A stretch of DNA of 64,000 nt from Lysobacter terrestris. Lineage in GTDB: Bacteria; Pseudomonadota; Gammaproteobacteria; Xanthomonadales; Xanthomonadaceae. Position numbers and translations under genes: made by a program. The notes beneath the pieces were generated by a model. That model saw only the letters and a program-made list of their open reading frames with translations, had not been told where the DNA came from and did not search any database. The stretch is from assembly GCF_014489475.1 (NCBI RefSeq), contig NZ_CP060820.1, positions 2,992,001 through 3,056,000 of the forward strand, in the 5' to 3' direction. Below are positions 51,230-62,024 of the stretch, piece by piece (within the stretch, counting starts at the first letter, position 1; each line of letters opens with the position of its first letter).

Positions 51230-51860
51230 CCCGGCGATCGCGCAGCGCCTTCACCAGGCGCCAACCCAGCAGCACCGCGAGGATGGCCGCATACAGGGCC
51301 GGTTCGCGCACGTCCGACTTCACCAGCCACCAGAAATGCAGCACCGCGAGCACGCCCACGGCGTAGACCAGCCGGTGCAGGCGCGCCCAGTTCCGCCCCA
51401 GGCGACGGATTGCCGCCGTGGTCGAAGTCACGGCCAGCGGCACCAGCAGCAGCCAGGCGGTGAAACCCACGGTGATGTAGGGGCGCTTGGCGATTTCCTC
51501 GAAGATCTGCGTCCAGTACCCGCGCAGGTCCAGCACCAGGTAGGCGGTGAGGTGCAGCGTCGCGTAGAAGAACGCATACAGGCCGAGCATGCGCCGGAAC
51601 CGGATCAGCACCGCCTGGTGGGTGAGCTGCCGCAGCGGCGTGATGGCCAGCGTCAGCATCAGCAGGCGCAGCGCCCACAGCCCGAGCCGGTGTTCGATCT
51701 CCGCGACCGGGTCGGCGCCGAGGCCGCCGCTCCCGGTCAGCGCCTCGGCGCGGATCTGCCAGCCCAGGATCGCGGCCGGCGTGAGCGCGAGCAGGTGGAC
51801 GAGGGTCTTGGCGGCGATCAGGCCCGGTGACGTGCGGGGGCCGCGCGAGGTTCGGGCCAT
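51198..51860 (-). CDS. msrQ: Protein-methionine-sulfoxide reductase haem-binding subunit MsrQ
   Basis: A 220-aa integral membrane protein of the ferric-reductase-like (YedZ) family with about six predicted helices. Haem-ligating histidines are expected in ATLHLTAYLVLD and RLHRLVYAVGVLAVLHFWW. MsrQ passes electrons from the quinone pool to MsrP. It starts two bases after the msrP stop, the usual order. Its 3' end overlaps the convergent FHA gene by 32 bp. Confidence 0.93.
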   Translation of the reverse strand: MARTSRGPRTSPGLIAAKTLVHLLALTPAAILGWQIRAEALTGSGGLGADPVAEIEHRLGLWALRLLMLTLAITPLRQLTHQAVLIRFRRMLGLYAFFYATLHLTAYLVLDLRGYWTQIFEEIAKRPYITVGFTAWLLLVPLAVTSTTAAIRRLGRNWARLHRLVYAVGVLAVLHFWWLVKSDVREPALYAAILAVLLGWRLVKALRDRRANARRTAAAG

Positions 51861-51862
51861 CC

Positions 51863-52831
51863 TCAGAACCACTTGCGCAGGTTCATGCCGGCGTAGAGGC
51901 CCGCGACCTGCTCGGCGTAGCCGTTGAACATCCGCGTCGGGATACGCTCGGCGAACAGCTTGCTCTGCGTGCCGGCGATGCGGCGTTCGGTCTTCTGCGA
52001 CCAGCGTGGGTGGTCGACGTTCGGATTGACGTTGCTGAAGAAGCCGTACTCGCTGGACTGTGCGTCGTTCCAGCTGGTGAACGGCATCGACTCGACGAAG
52101 GTGATGGCCACGATCGACTTGATGCCCTTGAAGCCGTACTTCCACGGCACCACCAGGCGCAGCGGCGCGCCGTTCTGCTGCGGCAGCGGCTTGCCGTACA
52201 GCCCGGTGACCAGGAAGGCGAGGGGATGCATCGCTTCGTCGATGCGCAGGCCCTCGCGGTAGGGCCATTCCAGCGCGGGGTAGCGCTGGCCCGGCATCTG
52301 CTTGGGATCGTTGAGCGTGGTGAAGGCGACGTACTTCGCCTTCGACGTGGGCTGGAAGCGCTTGAGCACGTCGGCCAGCGGCACGCCCAGCCAAGGGATC
52401 ACCATCGACCAGCCTTCGACGCAGCGCAGGCGGTAGATCCGCTCTTCCGGCGTCACGCCCTTGAGCAGGTCGTCGAGCGCGAGCACGCCGGGCTTGGCGC
52501 AATGGCCGCCGACGGCGACGCTCCACGGCTTGAGCCGCAGGGTGAAGTCGGCGCGCGAGGGGTCGCCCTTGCCGGTGCCGAATTCGTAGAAGTTGTTGTA
52601 GGTGGTGACGTCCTCGTAGCGGGTCAGCGGCTCACTGGTGCGGAAGCCCGAGCGCGCCTGCTCGGGCGTGACCACTACTTTTGAAGGGGGCGGCGGGGCG
52701 GCCTTGCCGCAGCCGGCCAGGCCCAGCCCGGGCACGGCCGCCAGCGCGGCGAGCAGGCGGCGACGATCGCGATAGACCGGTTCGTCCGTGATTTCGGCGG
52801 CGGGAACGCGCAGGGCATCACGCAGGGACAT
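51863..52831 (-). CDS. msrP: Protein-methionine-sulfoxide reductase catalytic subunit MsrP
   Basis: The 322-aa molybdoenzyme has a twin-arginine signal ([20 protein letters not shown]). The molybdenum ligand Cys is in [17 protein letters not shown] near residue 137; [13 protein letters not shown] and the C-terminal [17 protein letters not shown] segment are diagnostic. MsrP reduces methionine sulfoxide residues in periplasmic proteins, including hypochlorite-damaged ones, with MsrQ as partner. A TATAGT box (plus-strand 52856-52861) is 24 bases before the start. Confidence 0.95.
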   Translation of the reverse strand: MSLRDALRVPAAEITDEPVYRDRRRLLAALAAVPGLGLAGCGKAAPPPPSKVVVTPEQARSGFRTSEPLTRYEDVTTYNNFYEFGTGKGDPSRADFTLRLKPWSVAVGGHCAKPGVLALDDLLKGVTPEERIYRLRCVEGWSMVIPWLGVPLADVLKRFQPTSKAKYVAFTTLNDPKQMPGQRYPALEWPYREGLRIDEAMHPLAFLVTGLYGKPLPQQNGAPLRLVVPWKYGFKGIKSIVAITFVESMPFTSWNDAQSSEYGFFSNVNPNVDHPRWSQKTERRIAGTQSKLFAERIPTRMFNGYAEQVAGLYAGMNLRKWF

Positions 52832-53056
52832 TGGGGGACTCCGATGCTGGCTTCGACTATATGTCCAGAGGCCATAAGGGGGCGAAAAGTTGCGCGTGCA
52901 ACCCTTGATCCACGCGTGTTGCGCTGCGGCATACTAGGCCGGCTGCACACCGCAACCGCCTGGCCTGCCATCCCTCGCCTTGTCGTCCCTTCGGCTTGTT
53001 CATCGGGCAAGCCCCTGTGCCGCAAGAAGACCACTTCCGCCAAGTCGAGGATATCC

Positions 53057-54157
53057 ATGTCACGCGTACACAACTTCAGCGCCGGTCCCGCCGCCCTCCC
53101 TGAATCCGTCCTGCGCCAGGCGCAGGAGGAGATGCTGGACTGGCACGGCGTGGGCGCTTCCATCGTCGAGCTGAGCCACCGCGGCCCCGAGTTCATCCAG
53201 GTGGCCAGCGAAGCCGAGGCGGACCTGCGCAAGCTGATGTCGATTCCCGACGACTACGCCGTGCTGTTCCTCGGCGGCGGCGCGACGACGGTGCAGGCGT
53301 TGCTGCCGCTCAACTTTGCCGCCCCCGGGCAGGTTGCCGATTACGTGGTCACCGGCCACTGGGGCAAGACCGCGCTCAAGCAGGTCAAGCCGTATGTCGC
53401 CGCGAATGTCGCCGCGACCAGTGAAGCCGATGGTTTCCGTAGCATTCCGGCGCGCGAGAGCTGGCAGCTGTCGAAGGACGCGGCCTATGTCCACGTCACC
53501 GCCAACGAAACCATCCACGGCGTCGAATTTCGCGACGAGCATTACCCTCGAAGCGGGGATGTCGGCGACGTGCCGCTGTTCGCCGACTTCAGCTCGTCCA
53601 TCGCTTCCGAGCCGCTCGACGTGTCGAAGTTCGGCGTGATCTACGCCGGTGCGCAGAAGAACCTCGGTCCGGTCGGCATCACCGTGGTGATCATCCGCCG
53701 CGACCTGCTCGAGCGCGCCGGCCAGCCGCGCGCCGACATCCTCGACTACCGCTCGCACGTGAAGGGCGAGTCGATGCTCAACACGCCGCCGAGCTGGAAC
53801 TGGTACCTGCTTGGCCTGACCGTGAAGTGGATGCTGGCCGAAGGCGGTGTCGAGGAATTCGCGCGCCGCAGCGCGCGCAAGTCGGCGTTGCTCTATGACG
53901 TGATCGACGGTTCGGGCGGCTTCTATCGCAACGAGGTCGACAAGGCCGTGCGTTCGCGCATGAACGTGCCGTTCTTCCTGCACGACGAAGCGCTGGACAA
54001 GCCCTTCCTCAAGGAAGCCGAAGGCGCGGGGCTGATCTCGCTCAAGGGCCACCGCGCGCTCGGCGGCATGCGTGCTTCGATCTACAACGCCATGCCGGAG
54101 GCGGGCGTGCAGGCGCTGGCCGACTTCATGCGCGATTTCAGGCAAAGGCACGGGTAA
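53057..54157 (+). CDS. serC: Phosphoserine aminotransferase SerC
   Basis: A 366-aa class-V PLP aminotransferase. [19 protein letters not shown] opens the protein; the PLP-lysine is in [19 protein letters not shown] near residue 200; [19 protein letters not shown] and [14 protein letters not shown] are also typical. It makes phosphoserine from 3-phosphohydroxypyruvate in serine (and pyridoxine) synthesis. First gene of the serC-pheA-hisC-aroA block; its stop and the pheA start share one base (TAATG). Confidence 0.96.
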   Translation: MSRVHNFSAGPAALPESVLRQAQEEMLDWHGVGASIVELSHRGPEFIQVASEAEADLRKLMSIPDDYAVLFLGGGATTVQALLPLNFAAPGQVADYVVTGHWGKTALKQVKPYVAANVAATSEADGFRSIPARESWQLSKDAAYVHVTANETIHGVEFRDEHYPRSGDVGDVPLFADFSSSIASEPLDVSKFGVIYAGAQKNLGPVGITVVIIRRDLLERAGQPRADILDYRSHVKGESMLNTPPSWNWYLLGLTVKWMLAEGGVEEFARRSARKSALLYDVIDGSGGFYRNEVDKAVRSRMNVPFFLHDEALDKPFLKEAEGAGLISLKGHRALGGMRASIYNAMPEAGVQALADFMRDFRQRHG

Positions 54158-55338
54158 TGACCACGAAGGGCTCCAAAGCAAAGGGCAAGCAACGTAGCCC
54201 GGCCAAGGCCACAGGCCGCACCCGGGAAGCCACGAAACCGGACGCCGGTAAGAACGAAACCAAACCCGACCTGGGCGCCGTGCGCGCCCAGATCGACGGC
54301 ATCGACCGGCAGATCCAGGACCTGATCAAGCAACGCGCCAACTGGGCGCAGCAGGTCGGCAAGGCCAAGGGCAAGCTCGCCGCGGCGGTCGACTACTACC
54401 GCCCCGAGCGCGAGGCGCAGGTGCTGCGCCGCGTGGTCGACCGCAACGACGGCCCGCTCAACGACGAAGTGCTGGTGCGGCTGTTCCGCGAGATTATGTC
54501 GGCCTGCCTCGCCCAGCAGGAGCCGCTGAAGATCGGCTTCCTCGGCCCGGAAGGGACGCACTCGCAACAGGCGGTCTACAAGCACTTCGGCCATTCGATC
54601 CACGGCCTGCCGCTGGCGAGCATCGAGGAAGTCTTCCAGGAAGTGGAAGCCGGCCACGCCGACTTCGGCGTGGTGCCGGTGGAGAACTCCACCCAGGGCA
54701 CGATCCAGTCGACGCTGGACATGTTCCTGACCTCCGGCCTGAGGATCTGCGGCGAGGTCGAGCTGCGCGTGCACCAGCACCTGCTGTCCCGCGCCGGCCG
54801 TCTGGAAGACATCGAGCGCGTCTACGCCCATCCGCAATCGTTCGCGCAGTGCAAGGCGTGGCTGCGCCAGTACCTGCCGAAGGCCGAGAAGATCCCGGTG
54901 TCGAGCAATGCCGACGGCGCCAAGCGCGCGCGCAACGCCGACGATGCGGCGGCGATCGCCGGCATCAGCGCCGCGACCGTGTACGGGCTGAAGTCGCTGG
55001 CCGGACCGATCGAGGATCGCCCCGACAACACCACGCGCTTCCTGGTGCTCGGTCGCGAGCTGTTCCCGCCGTCGGGCAACGACCGCACCTCGCTGCTGGT
55101 CTTCATCAAGGACCAGCCGGGCGCGCTGTACCACGTGCTCGCACCGTTCGCGAAGCACGGCCTGAGCATGAACCGGATCGAATCGCGGCCCGGCCACACC
55201 GGACTGTGGCAATACGCGTTCTTCATCGACATCGCCGGGCACGCACAGGAAGAGGCCATGCACCGCGCGCTCGCCGAGGTCGCCGACTTCGCGCAGGAAG
55301 TGAAGGTGCTGGGGTCCTACCCGGTGGCGATCTCGTGA
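54157..55338 (+). CDS. pheA: Bifunctional chorismate mutase/prephenate dehydratase PheA
   Basis: The 393-aa P-protein. After a Lys-rich N-terminal extension of about 35 residues comes an AroQ chorismate mutase domain (AQIDGIDRQIQDLIKQRANWAQQVG, about 42-120), then the prephenate dehydratase domain (IGFLGPEGTHSQQA to VPVENSTQGTI, about 128-305), then an ACT domain with SLLVFIKDQPGALYHVLAPF and the ESRP motif for phenylalanine feedback. It converts chorismate to phenylpyruvate. Start overlaps serC stop; stop overlaps hisC start (GTGA). Confidence 0.96.
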   Translation: MTTKGSKAKGKQRSPAKATGRTREATKPDAGKNETKPDLGAVRAQIDGIDRQIQDLIKQRANWAQQVGKAKGKLAAAVDYYRPEREAQVLRRVVDRNDGPLNDEVLVRLFREIMSACLAQQEPLKIGFLGPEGTHSQQAVYKHFGHSIHGLPLASIEEVFQEVEAGHADFGVVPVENSTQGTIQSTLDMFLTSGLRICGEVELRVHQHLLSRAGRLEDIERVYAHPQSFAQCKAWLRQYLPKAEKIPVSSNADGAKRARNADDAAAIAGISAATVYGLKSLAGPIEDRPDNTTRFLVLGRELFPPSGNDRTSLLVFIKDQPGALYHVLAPFAKHGLSMNRIESRPGHTGLWQYAFFIDIAGHAQEEAMHRALAEVADFAQEVKVLGSYPVAIS

Positions 55339-56486
55339 GCGCGATCGCATCGGATGCGGTGCGTGACGAAGCCTGGTTCGCCGCACGCGCGTCGCGCGGC
55401 GTGCAGGGGCTGCGCGCCTACGACCCCGGGCACGACCTGGTGGCGTTCCGCCGCAAGTTCGGCGTCGACAACCTGGTCGAACTCGGCTCCAACGAGAACC
55501 CCTACGGGCCGTCGCCGGCCGCGCGCATGGCGATCCTGGACCAGCTGCATTCGCTGCACCGTTATCCCGACCCGCTCGGCCTCGACCTGAAGCGCGCACT
55601 GGCGGCGAGGCACGGCGTGGAAGTCGAACGGATCCTGCTCGGCAACGGCTCGCACGAACTGCTGATGCAACTGGGCCAGGTGTTCGCGGGCGAGGGCGAC
55701 GAAGTCGTGTTCTCGCGCTACGGCTTCGCGGTGTTCGCGCTGGCGACGCAATGCGCGGGCGCGATCGCGCGCGTGGTCGCCGCCTTGCCGAGCGACCACG
55801 CCAGCATGCCGTTGGGGCACGACCTCGACGGCATCATTGCCGCGATCACCCCGGCGACCAAGCTGGTGTACGTGGCCAATCCCAACAACCCCACCGGCAC
55901 CTGGTTCGGCCGCGAGGCGCTGGAAGCCTTCGTCGCACGGATTCCCGCGCATGTCATCGTCGTCTTCGACGAGGCCTATGCGGAAATGGCGGATGCGCCG
56001 GACTACGCCAGCGCGCTGCCGCTGCTCGCGCGGCATTCCAACCTCGCGATCACCCGCACCTTCAGCAAGGCCTACGGCCTGGCGGGGCTGCGCGTCGGCT
56101 ACCTGCTCGGCGCACCGGGGCTGGTCGCGGTGATGGAGCGCGTGCGCGAGAGCTTCAACGTCAACGGCCCCGCGCTCGCCGCCTGCGAAGCGGTGCTCGA
56201 CGACACCGAGTACCTGCAGGAATCCCTGCGGCGCAATCGCGACGAACGCGCGTGGCTCGCGGTTGAACTGGCGCAGCGCGGCTTGCGCGTATTCCCGTCC
56301 CAGACCAATTTCCTGCTGGTCGAATTCGGCCCGAACACGGCGCTGGTCGAAGCCGCGCTGATCGCACAGGGCGTCGTGCTGCGGCCGATGGGCGGTTATG
56401 GCCTGGGCGATTGCCTGCGCGTCACCGTCGGCACCCACGACGAGAACGTGCGCCTGCTGGCGGCGCTGGATCAGGTCATCGGATGA
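55335..56486 (+). CDS. hisC: Histidinol-phosphate aminotransferase HisC
   Basis: A 383-aa class I/II PLP aminotransferase: LGSNENPYGPSPAARMAIL, LLGNGSHELLMQLGQVF, YVANPNNPTGTWF, FDEAYAEMAD and the Schiff-base lysine in RTFSKAYGLAGLRVGY near 240. It may also transaminate aromatic amino acids, a possible reason for its place between pheA and aroA. GTG start at 55335 overlaps pheA (GTGA); its stop overlaps aroA (ATGA). This arrangement is typical of xanthomonads. Confidence 0.93.
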   Translation: MSAIASDAVRDEAWFAARASRGVQGLRAYDPGHDLVAFRRKFGVDNLVELGSNENPYGPSPAARMAILDQLHSLHRYPDPLGLDLKRALAARHGVEVERILLGNGSHELLMQLGQVFAGEGDEVVFSRYGFAVFALATQCAGAIARVVAALPSDHASMPLGHDLDGIIAAITPATKLVYVANPNNPTGTWFGREALEAFVARIPAHVIVVFDEAYAEMADAPDYASALPLLARHSNLAITRTFSKAYGLAGLRVGYLLGAPGLVAVMERVRESFNVNGPALAACEAVLDDTEYLQESLRRNRDERAWLAVELAQRGLRVFPSQTNFLLVEFGPNTALVEAALIAQGVVLRPMGGYGLGDCLRVTVGTHDENVRLLAALDQVIG

Positions 56487-57796
56487 GCGACGAAGTGCCT
56501 TCCAGCTGGATCGCCGCGCCGGGCCGCGCGCTCACCGGGACGATCCGCGTGCCGGGCGACAAGTCGGTGTCGCATCGCGCGGTAATGCTCGGCGCGATCG
56601 CCGAGGGCACCACGCGCATCGCGGGGTTCCTCGAAGGCGAGGACACCCGCGCCACCGCGCGCGTCTTCGCGCAACTGGGCGTCCGCATCGAAGCGCCCAG
56701 CGCCGGCGAGCGCATCGTGCACGGCGTCGGCCTGCACGGCCTGCGCGGCACCGATGGGGCGCTGGATTGCGGCAATGCCGGCACCGGCATGCGCCTGCTG
56801 GCGGGGTTGCTGGCGGCGCAGGCCTTCGACAGCACGCTGATCGGCGATGCCTCGCTGTCGAAGCGGCCGATGCGGCGGGTGATCGAGCCGTTGGCGACGA
56901 TGGGCGCACGCATCGACAGCGAGCCCGACGGCCTGCCGCCGCTGCGCATCCACGGCGGCGCAGGCCTGCGCGGCGTGGAAACGACCACGCCGGTCGCCAG
57001 CGCGCAGGTGAAGTCCGCGCTGTTGCTGGCCGGCCTGTACGCCACGGGCGAAACCATCGTGCGCGAAGCGCATCCGACCCGCGACTACGCCGAGCGCATG
57101 CTCTCCGCCTTCGGCTGGCCGATCGAATTCGCGCCGGGGTTCGCGCGCTTGCGCGGCGGACACCGGCTGACGGCGATCGATGTCGACGTGCCGGCGGACT
57201 TCTCCTCGGCGGCGTTCTTCATCGTCGCAGCGACGCTGGTGCCGGGCTCGGAACTGCTGATCGAAGCCGTCGGCATGAACCCGCGACGCACCGGTTTGCT
57301 GGAAGCATTGCGCGCGATGGGCGCCGACATCCGCGAGCAGAACCGGCGCGAGCAGGGTGGCGAACCGGTGGCCGACCTGCTGGTCCGGCATGCGCCGCTG
57401 CACGGCATCGACGTGCCGGCGGCGATCGTGCCGGACATGATCGACGAGTTCCCGGCGCTGTTCGTGGCCGCCGCGTGCGCGCGCGGCCGTACCCGCGTCA
57501 GCGGCGCGGCGGAGTTGCGGGTCAAGGAATCCGATCGCATCGCCACGATGGCCGCCGGCCTGCGTGCGCTCGGCATCCGGGTCGAGGAGGCGCCGGACGG
57601 CGCGCTCATCGAAGGCGGGCGCCTGCAAGGTGGCGCCATCGACAGCCACGGCGACCACCGTATCGCGATGAGCTTCGCCGTGGCCGCGCAACTGGCCGCG
57701 GGCGAGGTGCGCATCGACGACGTCGCCAATGTCGCGACCTCGTTCCCCGGTTTCGTCGCGCTCGCGACCGGGGCGGGAATGGCACTACGCGATTGA
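56483..57796 (+). CDS. aroA: 3-Phosphoshikimate 1-carboxyvinyltransferase AroA (EPSP synthase)
   Basis: The 437-aa enzyme has RVPGDKSVSHRAVMLGAIAEG near residue 19, LDCGNAGTGMRLLAGLLAAQ near 92 and RVSGAAELRVKESDRI near 338, which are classic EPSPS landmarks. GNAGTGMR fits class I-like (not strictly CP4) patterns. It joins PEP and shikimate-3-phosphate in the aromatic amino acid pathway. Last gene of the serC-pheA-hisC-aroA operon, overlapping hisC by 4 bp. Confidence 0.96.
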   Translation: MSDEVPSSWIAAPGRALTGTIRVPGDKSVSHRAVMLGAIAEGTTRIAGFLEGEDTRATARVFAQLGVRIEAPSAGERIVHGVGLHGLRGTDGALDCGNAGTGMRLLAGLLAAQAFDSTLIGDASLSKRPMRRVIEPLATMGARIDSEPDGLPPLRIHGGAGLRGVETTTPVASAQVKSALLLAGLYATGETIVREAHPTRDYAERMLSAFGWPIEFAPGFARLRGGHRLTAIDVDVPADFSSAAFFIVAATLVPGSELLIEAVGMNPRRTGLLEALRAMGADIREQNRREQGGEPVADLLVRHAPLHGIDVPAAIVPDMIDEFPALFVAAACARGRTRVSGAAELRVKESDRIATMAAGLRALGIRVEEAPDGALIEGGRLQGGAIDSHGDHRIAMSFAVAAQLAAGEVRIDDVANVATSFPGFVALATGAGMALRD

Positions 57797-57829
57797 GGCC
57801 GGCGCCGCGCGCAGCTGCGCCGATGCACC

Positions 57830-58468
57830 TCAGTTCTGGAAGCTGATCGGCACCTGCACGCGCCCGCTGGTCGGGCGTCCATCGGCCATGGCCGGGCGGA
57901 ACCGCCAGCGGCGCACGGCATCCACCGCGGCACGGTCGAGATAGCGCGAACCGCTGCTGCGGGCGACGTCGACCGAGGTGGGGACGCCATCGGCGCCGAT
58001 CTCCGCGCTCACCATCACCGTGCCCTGTTCGCCCCGGCGCAGCGACTGCGACGGGTACTTGGGTGCCGGCGTCGACACCGGTTGCGGTTGGGACGTGGCG
58101 ACCGGGGCCGCGGGGCGAGGCGCGGGCGCCGTCGGTGCGACCGGCGGCGGCGCGGGCGGGGCGGTTTCGACCAGGCGCGGCTGCTCGTCACCAGCGTGCG
58201 GCTCGGATGCGGGCACGTCGCTGACGTCCTCCGAACCGGAGCCGGCGATGGGCGCGGGCAAGGGCGCGTACTGCGGACTCGCGGCCGTCGGTGCCGCCGG
58301 GCCAGCGCGGTAGAAATCGTTGTCGCCGCCACGCCAGACCAGCAGGAACAGCACCAGGCCGAGCACGAAAGCGCCGATTGCCCAGAGCAGGGCGCGTCGG
58401 GACGGGAGCCAGGCGGCGATGTCGAAGGGGCGATGGGGCGGTTGCGACGCGGCGGGACTGTTAGGCAT
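57830..58468 (-). CDS. TonB-family energy transducer
   Basis: A 212-aa protein with one N-terminal membrane helix (about 27-45), a Pro/Ala/Thr-rich periplasmic spacer and a C-terminal TonB domain (YPSQSLRRGEQGTVMVSAEI, DVARSSGSRYLDRAAVDAVRRWRFRPA). It passes proton-motive energy to outer-membrane receptors. No exbBD genes lie beside it. It is one of probably several TonB-like genes in the genome. Convergent with aroA, 33 bp apart. Confidence 0.9.
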   Translation of the reverse strand: MPNSPAASQPPHRPFDIAAWLPSRRALLWAIGAFVLGLVLFLLVWRGGDNDFYRAGPAAPTAASPQYAPLPAPIAGSGSEDVSDVPASEPHAGDEQPRLVETAPPAPPPVAPTAPAPRPAAPVATSQPQPVSTPAPKYPSQSLRRGEQGTVMVSAEIGADGVPTSVDVARSSGSRYLDRAAVDAVRRWRFRPAMADGRPTSGRVQVPISFQN

Positions 58469-58550
58469 GGCGGACAAGGTCGGGGGACGGTCCGATGGTG
58501 ACCGGGGGCTTGTTAATAATTGGGCAATCCACGGAGCAAGCCTGCGATAA

Positions 58551-59879
<1,329 letters not shown>

Positions 59880-59906
59880 CGCGATTGGGTTGACCGACTC
59901 CCAACG

Positions 59907-59955
59907 CTTCTCCCCGCATGCGGGGAGAAGCTGCCCGAAGGGCTGATGAGGGGAG
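59907..59955. repeat. REP-like repeat (second copy)
   Basis: CTTCTCCCCGCATGCGGGGAGAAG is followed by CTGCCCGAAGGGCTGATGAGGGGA. It matches the second half of the repeat at 40328-40444 and lies between serS and azoR. Confidence 0.75.
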
Positions 59956-59997
59956 GCGAGCGCCGCGAGTTCCAGAAGTGCTGCTTCGACATTCGAC

Positions 59998-60027
59998 AAA
60001 AAAACGGGCCCGCAATGCGGGCCCGTT
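59998..60027 (-). terminator. Intrinsic terminator of azoR
   Basis: On the minus strand an 11-bp perfect GC-rich stem (60017-60027 with 60003-60013) with a three-base loop is followed by a run of about seven T residues. It is the best intrinsic terminator in the window. Confidence 0.85.
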
Positions 60028-60070
60028 GCGTTTCCGGCGCAGGGGAGGGCGAGGAAACGCGGTTGCCGGA

Positions 60071-60652
60071 TCAGGCCGCTTCGCGCAGCGGCTCGCGGAT
60101 GGCAGCCTTCGCACCCGCCAGCGCATCGGCGCGGTGCTGCGGCGAATACGCCACGCCTTCGGCACGCACGAACTCGATGTCGGTCACGCCCAGGAAACCG
60201 AACACCTGGCGCAGGTAGGCTTCCTGGAAATCGGCCGGGCTGTCGTCGCCGTAGAGGCCGCCGCGACCGCTCGCGATCACCACGCGCTTGCCCTTGGCCA
60301 GCCCCTCGGGGCCGTTCTCGGTGTAGCGGAAGGTGCGACCGGCCACGGCCACGCGGTCGATCCACGCCTTCAGGGTGGAGGGCACGCTGAAGTTGTACAT
60401 CGGCGCGCCGATCACGATGACGTCGCTGTCGAGGAACTGGGTGAGGGCCTGTTCGCCGGCTTCGGCGACGGCCTGGTCGACCTTGGCCAGGACCGGGCCG
60501 GTCAGGTGGGGCAGCGGCGCGCTATCCAGGTCGCGGTAGCTGACCTTCAGGCCAGGCACGGCGTCCTGCCAGCGTGCGACTATGGCGGAAGTGAGTTCAC
60601 GGGTTACGGAGCCGGCGCCAGTGGCGGCGGAGTCGATATGCAACAGCTTCAT
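60071..60652 (-). CDS. azoR: FMN-dependent NADH-azoreductase AzoR
   Basis: A 193-aa flavodoxin-fold enzyme: MKLLHIDSAATGAGSVTREL at the N-terminus, IVIGAPMYNFSVPSTLKAWIDRVAVAGRTFRYTENGPEGLAKGKRVVIASGRGGLY in the middle (FMN contacts), and AEGVAYSPQHRADAL near the end. It reduces quinones and azo dyes with NADH, protecting against quinone stress. GGAGAG precedes the start at 60652. Divergent from a LysR regulator, a common arrangement for this enzyme. Confidence 0.93.
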   Translation of the reverse strand: MKLLHIDSAATGAGSVTRELTSAIVARWQDAVPGLKVSYRDLDSAPLPHLTGPVLAKVDQAVAEAGEQALTQFLDSDVIVIGAPMYNFSVPSTLKAWIDRVAVAGRTFRYTENGPEGLAKGKRVVIASGRGGLYGDDSPADFQEAYLRQVFGFLGVTDIEFVRAEGVAYSPQHRADALAGAKAAIREPLREAA

Positions 60653-60768
60653 GGGTCTCTCCACTTGGATGCGGCCGGTAGCCGCCTTGGACGCCACTTT
60701 CTACTGTTGCGTGGATAGGATAAAGCAGGTCTAATACCACTGACTGTTCTGATTTCGGGATAATGGCC

Positions 60769-61821
60769 ATGCAGGACCTCAACGACCTCTATTACTTCGC
60801 CGCCGTGGTGGATCACCAAGGCTTCGCCGCCGCCGAACGCGCGCTGGGCATCCCCAAGTCGCGCCTCAGCCGCCGCATCAGCCAGCTCGAGACGGACCTG
60901 GGCGTGCGCCTGCTGCAGCGTTCGACGCGCCGCTTCGCCGTCACCGAAGTCGGCCACAGCGTGTATCGCCACGCGCAATCGATGCTCGCCGAGGCGCAAG
61001 CCGCGCGCGAAGTCGTCGATCGCCTCAGCGCGGAGCCGCGTGGCGTGATCCGAGTGAGCGTGCCGGTGGGAATGGCGCAACAGCAGATGCCGAAGCTGTT
61101 GCCGGAATTCCTCGCCAAGTTCCCGCAGGTGCGCGTGCAGTTGCATGTCAGCAACCGCCGCGTCGACATCATCAACGAAGGCATCGACGTCGCCCTGCGC
61201 GTGCGCAACCGCCTCGACGACGACGGCAGCCTGGTGATGCGCAACTTCGGCCAGATCCAGGAGCTGCTGGTGGCCAGCCCGGGCTACCTCAAGCGCATGG
61301 GTCGGCCGACCAATCCCGACGATCTCGCCCAGCACGTGACGCTGAGCATGAACGAGGACGAGGCGCACCAGCGCTGGGAGCTGCACGGCCCCAACGGCGA
61401 GGTGCGCCGCGTCGAACTGAAGCCGCGCGTGGCCGGCTTCGACTTCCCGATGCTGATGGCGCTGGCGACGCAGGGCGTCGGCATCACCATGCTGCCCGAA
61501 ACCGTGTGCGCCGAAGCCGTGCGCAATGGCGAACTGGAAGTGGTGCTGCCGGATTGGCGCCTGCCGCAGGGCATCTTCCACGCCGTGTTCGCATCGCGCC
61601 GCGGGCTGCTGCCGGCGGTGCGGGTGTTCATCGACTTCCTCGCCGAACGCGTGCCGCCGATGGTGGAAGCCGCGCGGCTGCAGTGCGGCGACATTCCCGG
61701 CCCATGCCCGCAGGGCTTGAAGAAGGGCGAAAAGAAGGGCAGCCAGGAAGCCGAAGCCGCGGACGCGCCTGCAACCAAAGGCAAGCGCAAGCCGCGCGAG
61801 CACAGCGCCGAACCGGCGTGA
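60769..61821 (+). CDS. LysR family regulator, divergent from azoR
   Basis: A 350-aa regulator with an N-terminal HTH (YYFAAVVDHQGFAAAERALGIPKSRLSRRISQLE) and effector-binding domain. The ATG at 60769 gives the typical MQDLNDLYYFA start; the ATG two codons earlier is equally in frame. The last ~45 residues are an unusual Lys/Glu/Ala-rich tail (GLKKGEKKGSQEAEAADAP, then TKGKRKPREH) not usual in LysR proteins. It probably controls azoR in response to quinones or electrophiles; the 110-bp shared region holds TA-rich sequence near 60718-60740. Confidence 0.9.
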   Translation: MQDLNDLYYFAAVVDHQGFAAAERALGIPKSRLSRRISQLETDLGVRLLQRSTRRFAVTEVGHSVYRHAQSMLAEAQAAREVVDRLSAEPRGVIRVSVPVGMAQQQMPKLLPEFLAKFPQVRVQLHVSNRRVDIINEGIDVALRVRNRLDDDGSLVMRNFGQIQELLVASPGYLKRMGRPTNPDDLAQHVTLSMNEDEAHQRWELHGPNGEVRRVELKPRVAGFDFPMLMALATQGVGITMLPETVCAEAVRNGELEVVLPDWRLPQGIFHAVFASRRGLLPAVRVFIDFLAERVPPMVEAARLQCGDIPGPCPQGLKKGEKKGSQEAEAADAPATKGKRKPREHSAEPA

Positions 61822-61904
61822 GAGAATGCGCGCCCCGCGTTGGCGGGGCATGCCCGCGCCAACGGGGGCATGCACGCTCGCGTCGCGCGACGTGACAGAA
61901 CAAC

Positions 61905-61994
61905 GGAAGTGTGGCCGAGCGGTTTAAGGCACCGGTCTTGAAAACCGGCGTGGTAGCGATACCACCGTGGGTTCGAATCCCACCGCTTCCGCCA
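61905..61994 (+). tRNA. tRNA-Ser (anticodon UGA)
   Basis: A 90-nt tRNA: acceptor GGAAGTG (61905-61911) pairs with CGCTTCC (61984-61990), followed by discriminator G and CCA (61992-61994). The anticodon loop CTTGAAA carries TGA. The long variable arm (GTGGTAGCGATACCAC) is typical of serine tRNAs. The T loop GGTTCGAATCC is intact. Confidence 0.97.
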
Positions 61995-62024
61995 CGATCA
62001 CGAACTTGCGATCCCGCGGATGGG

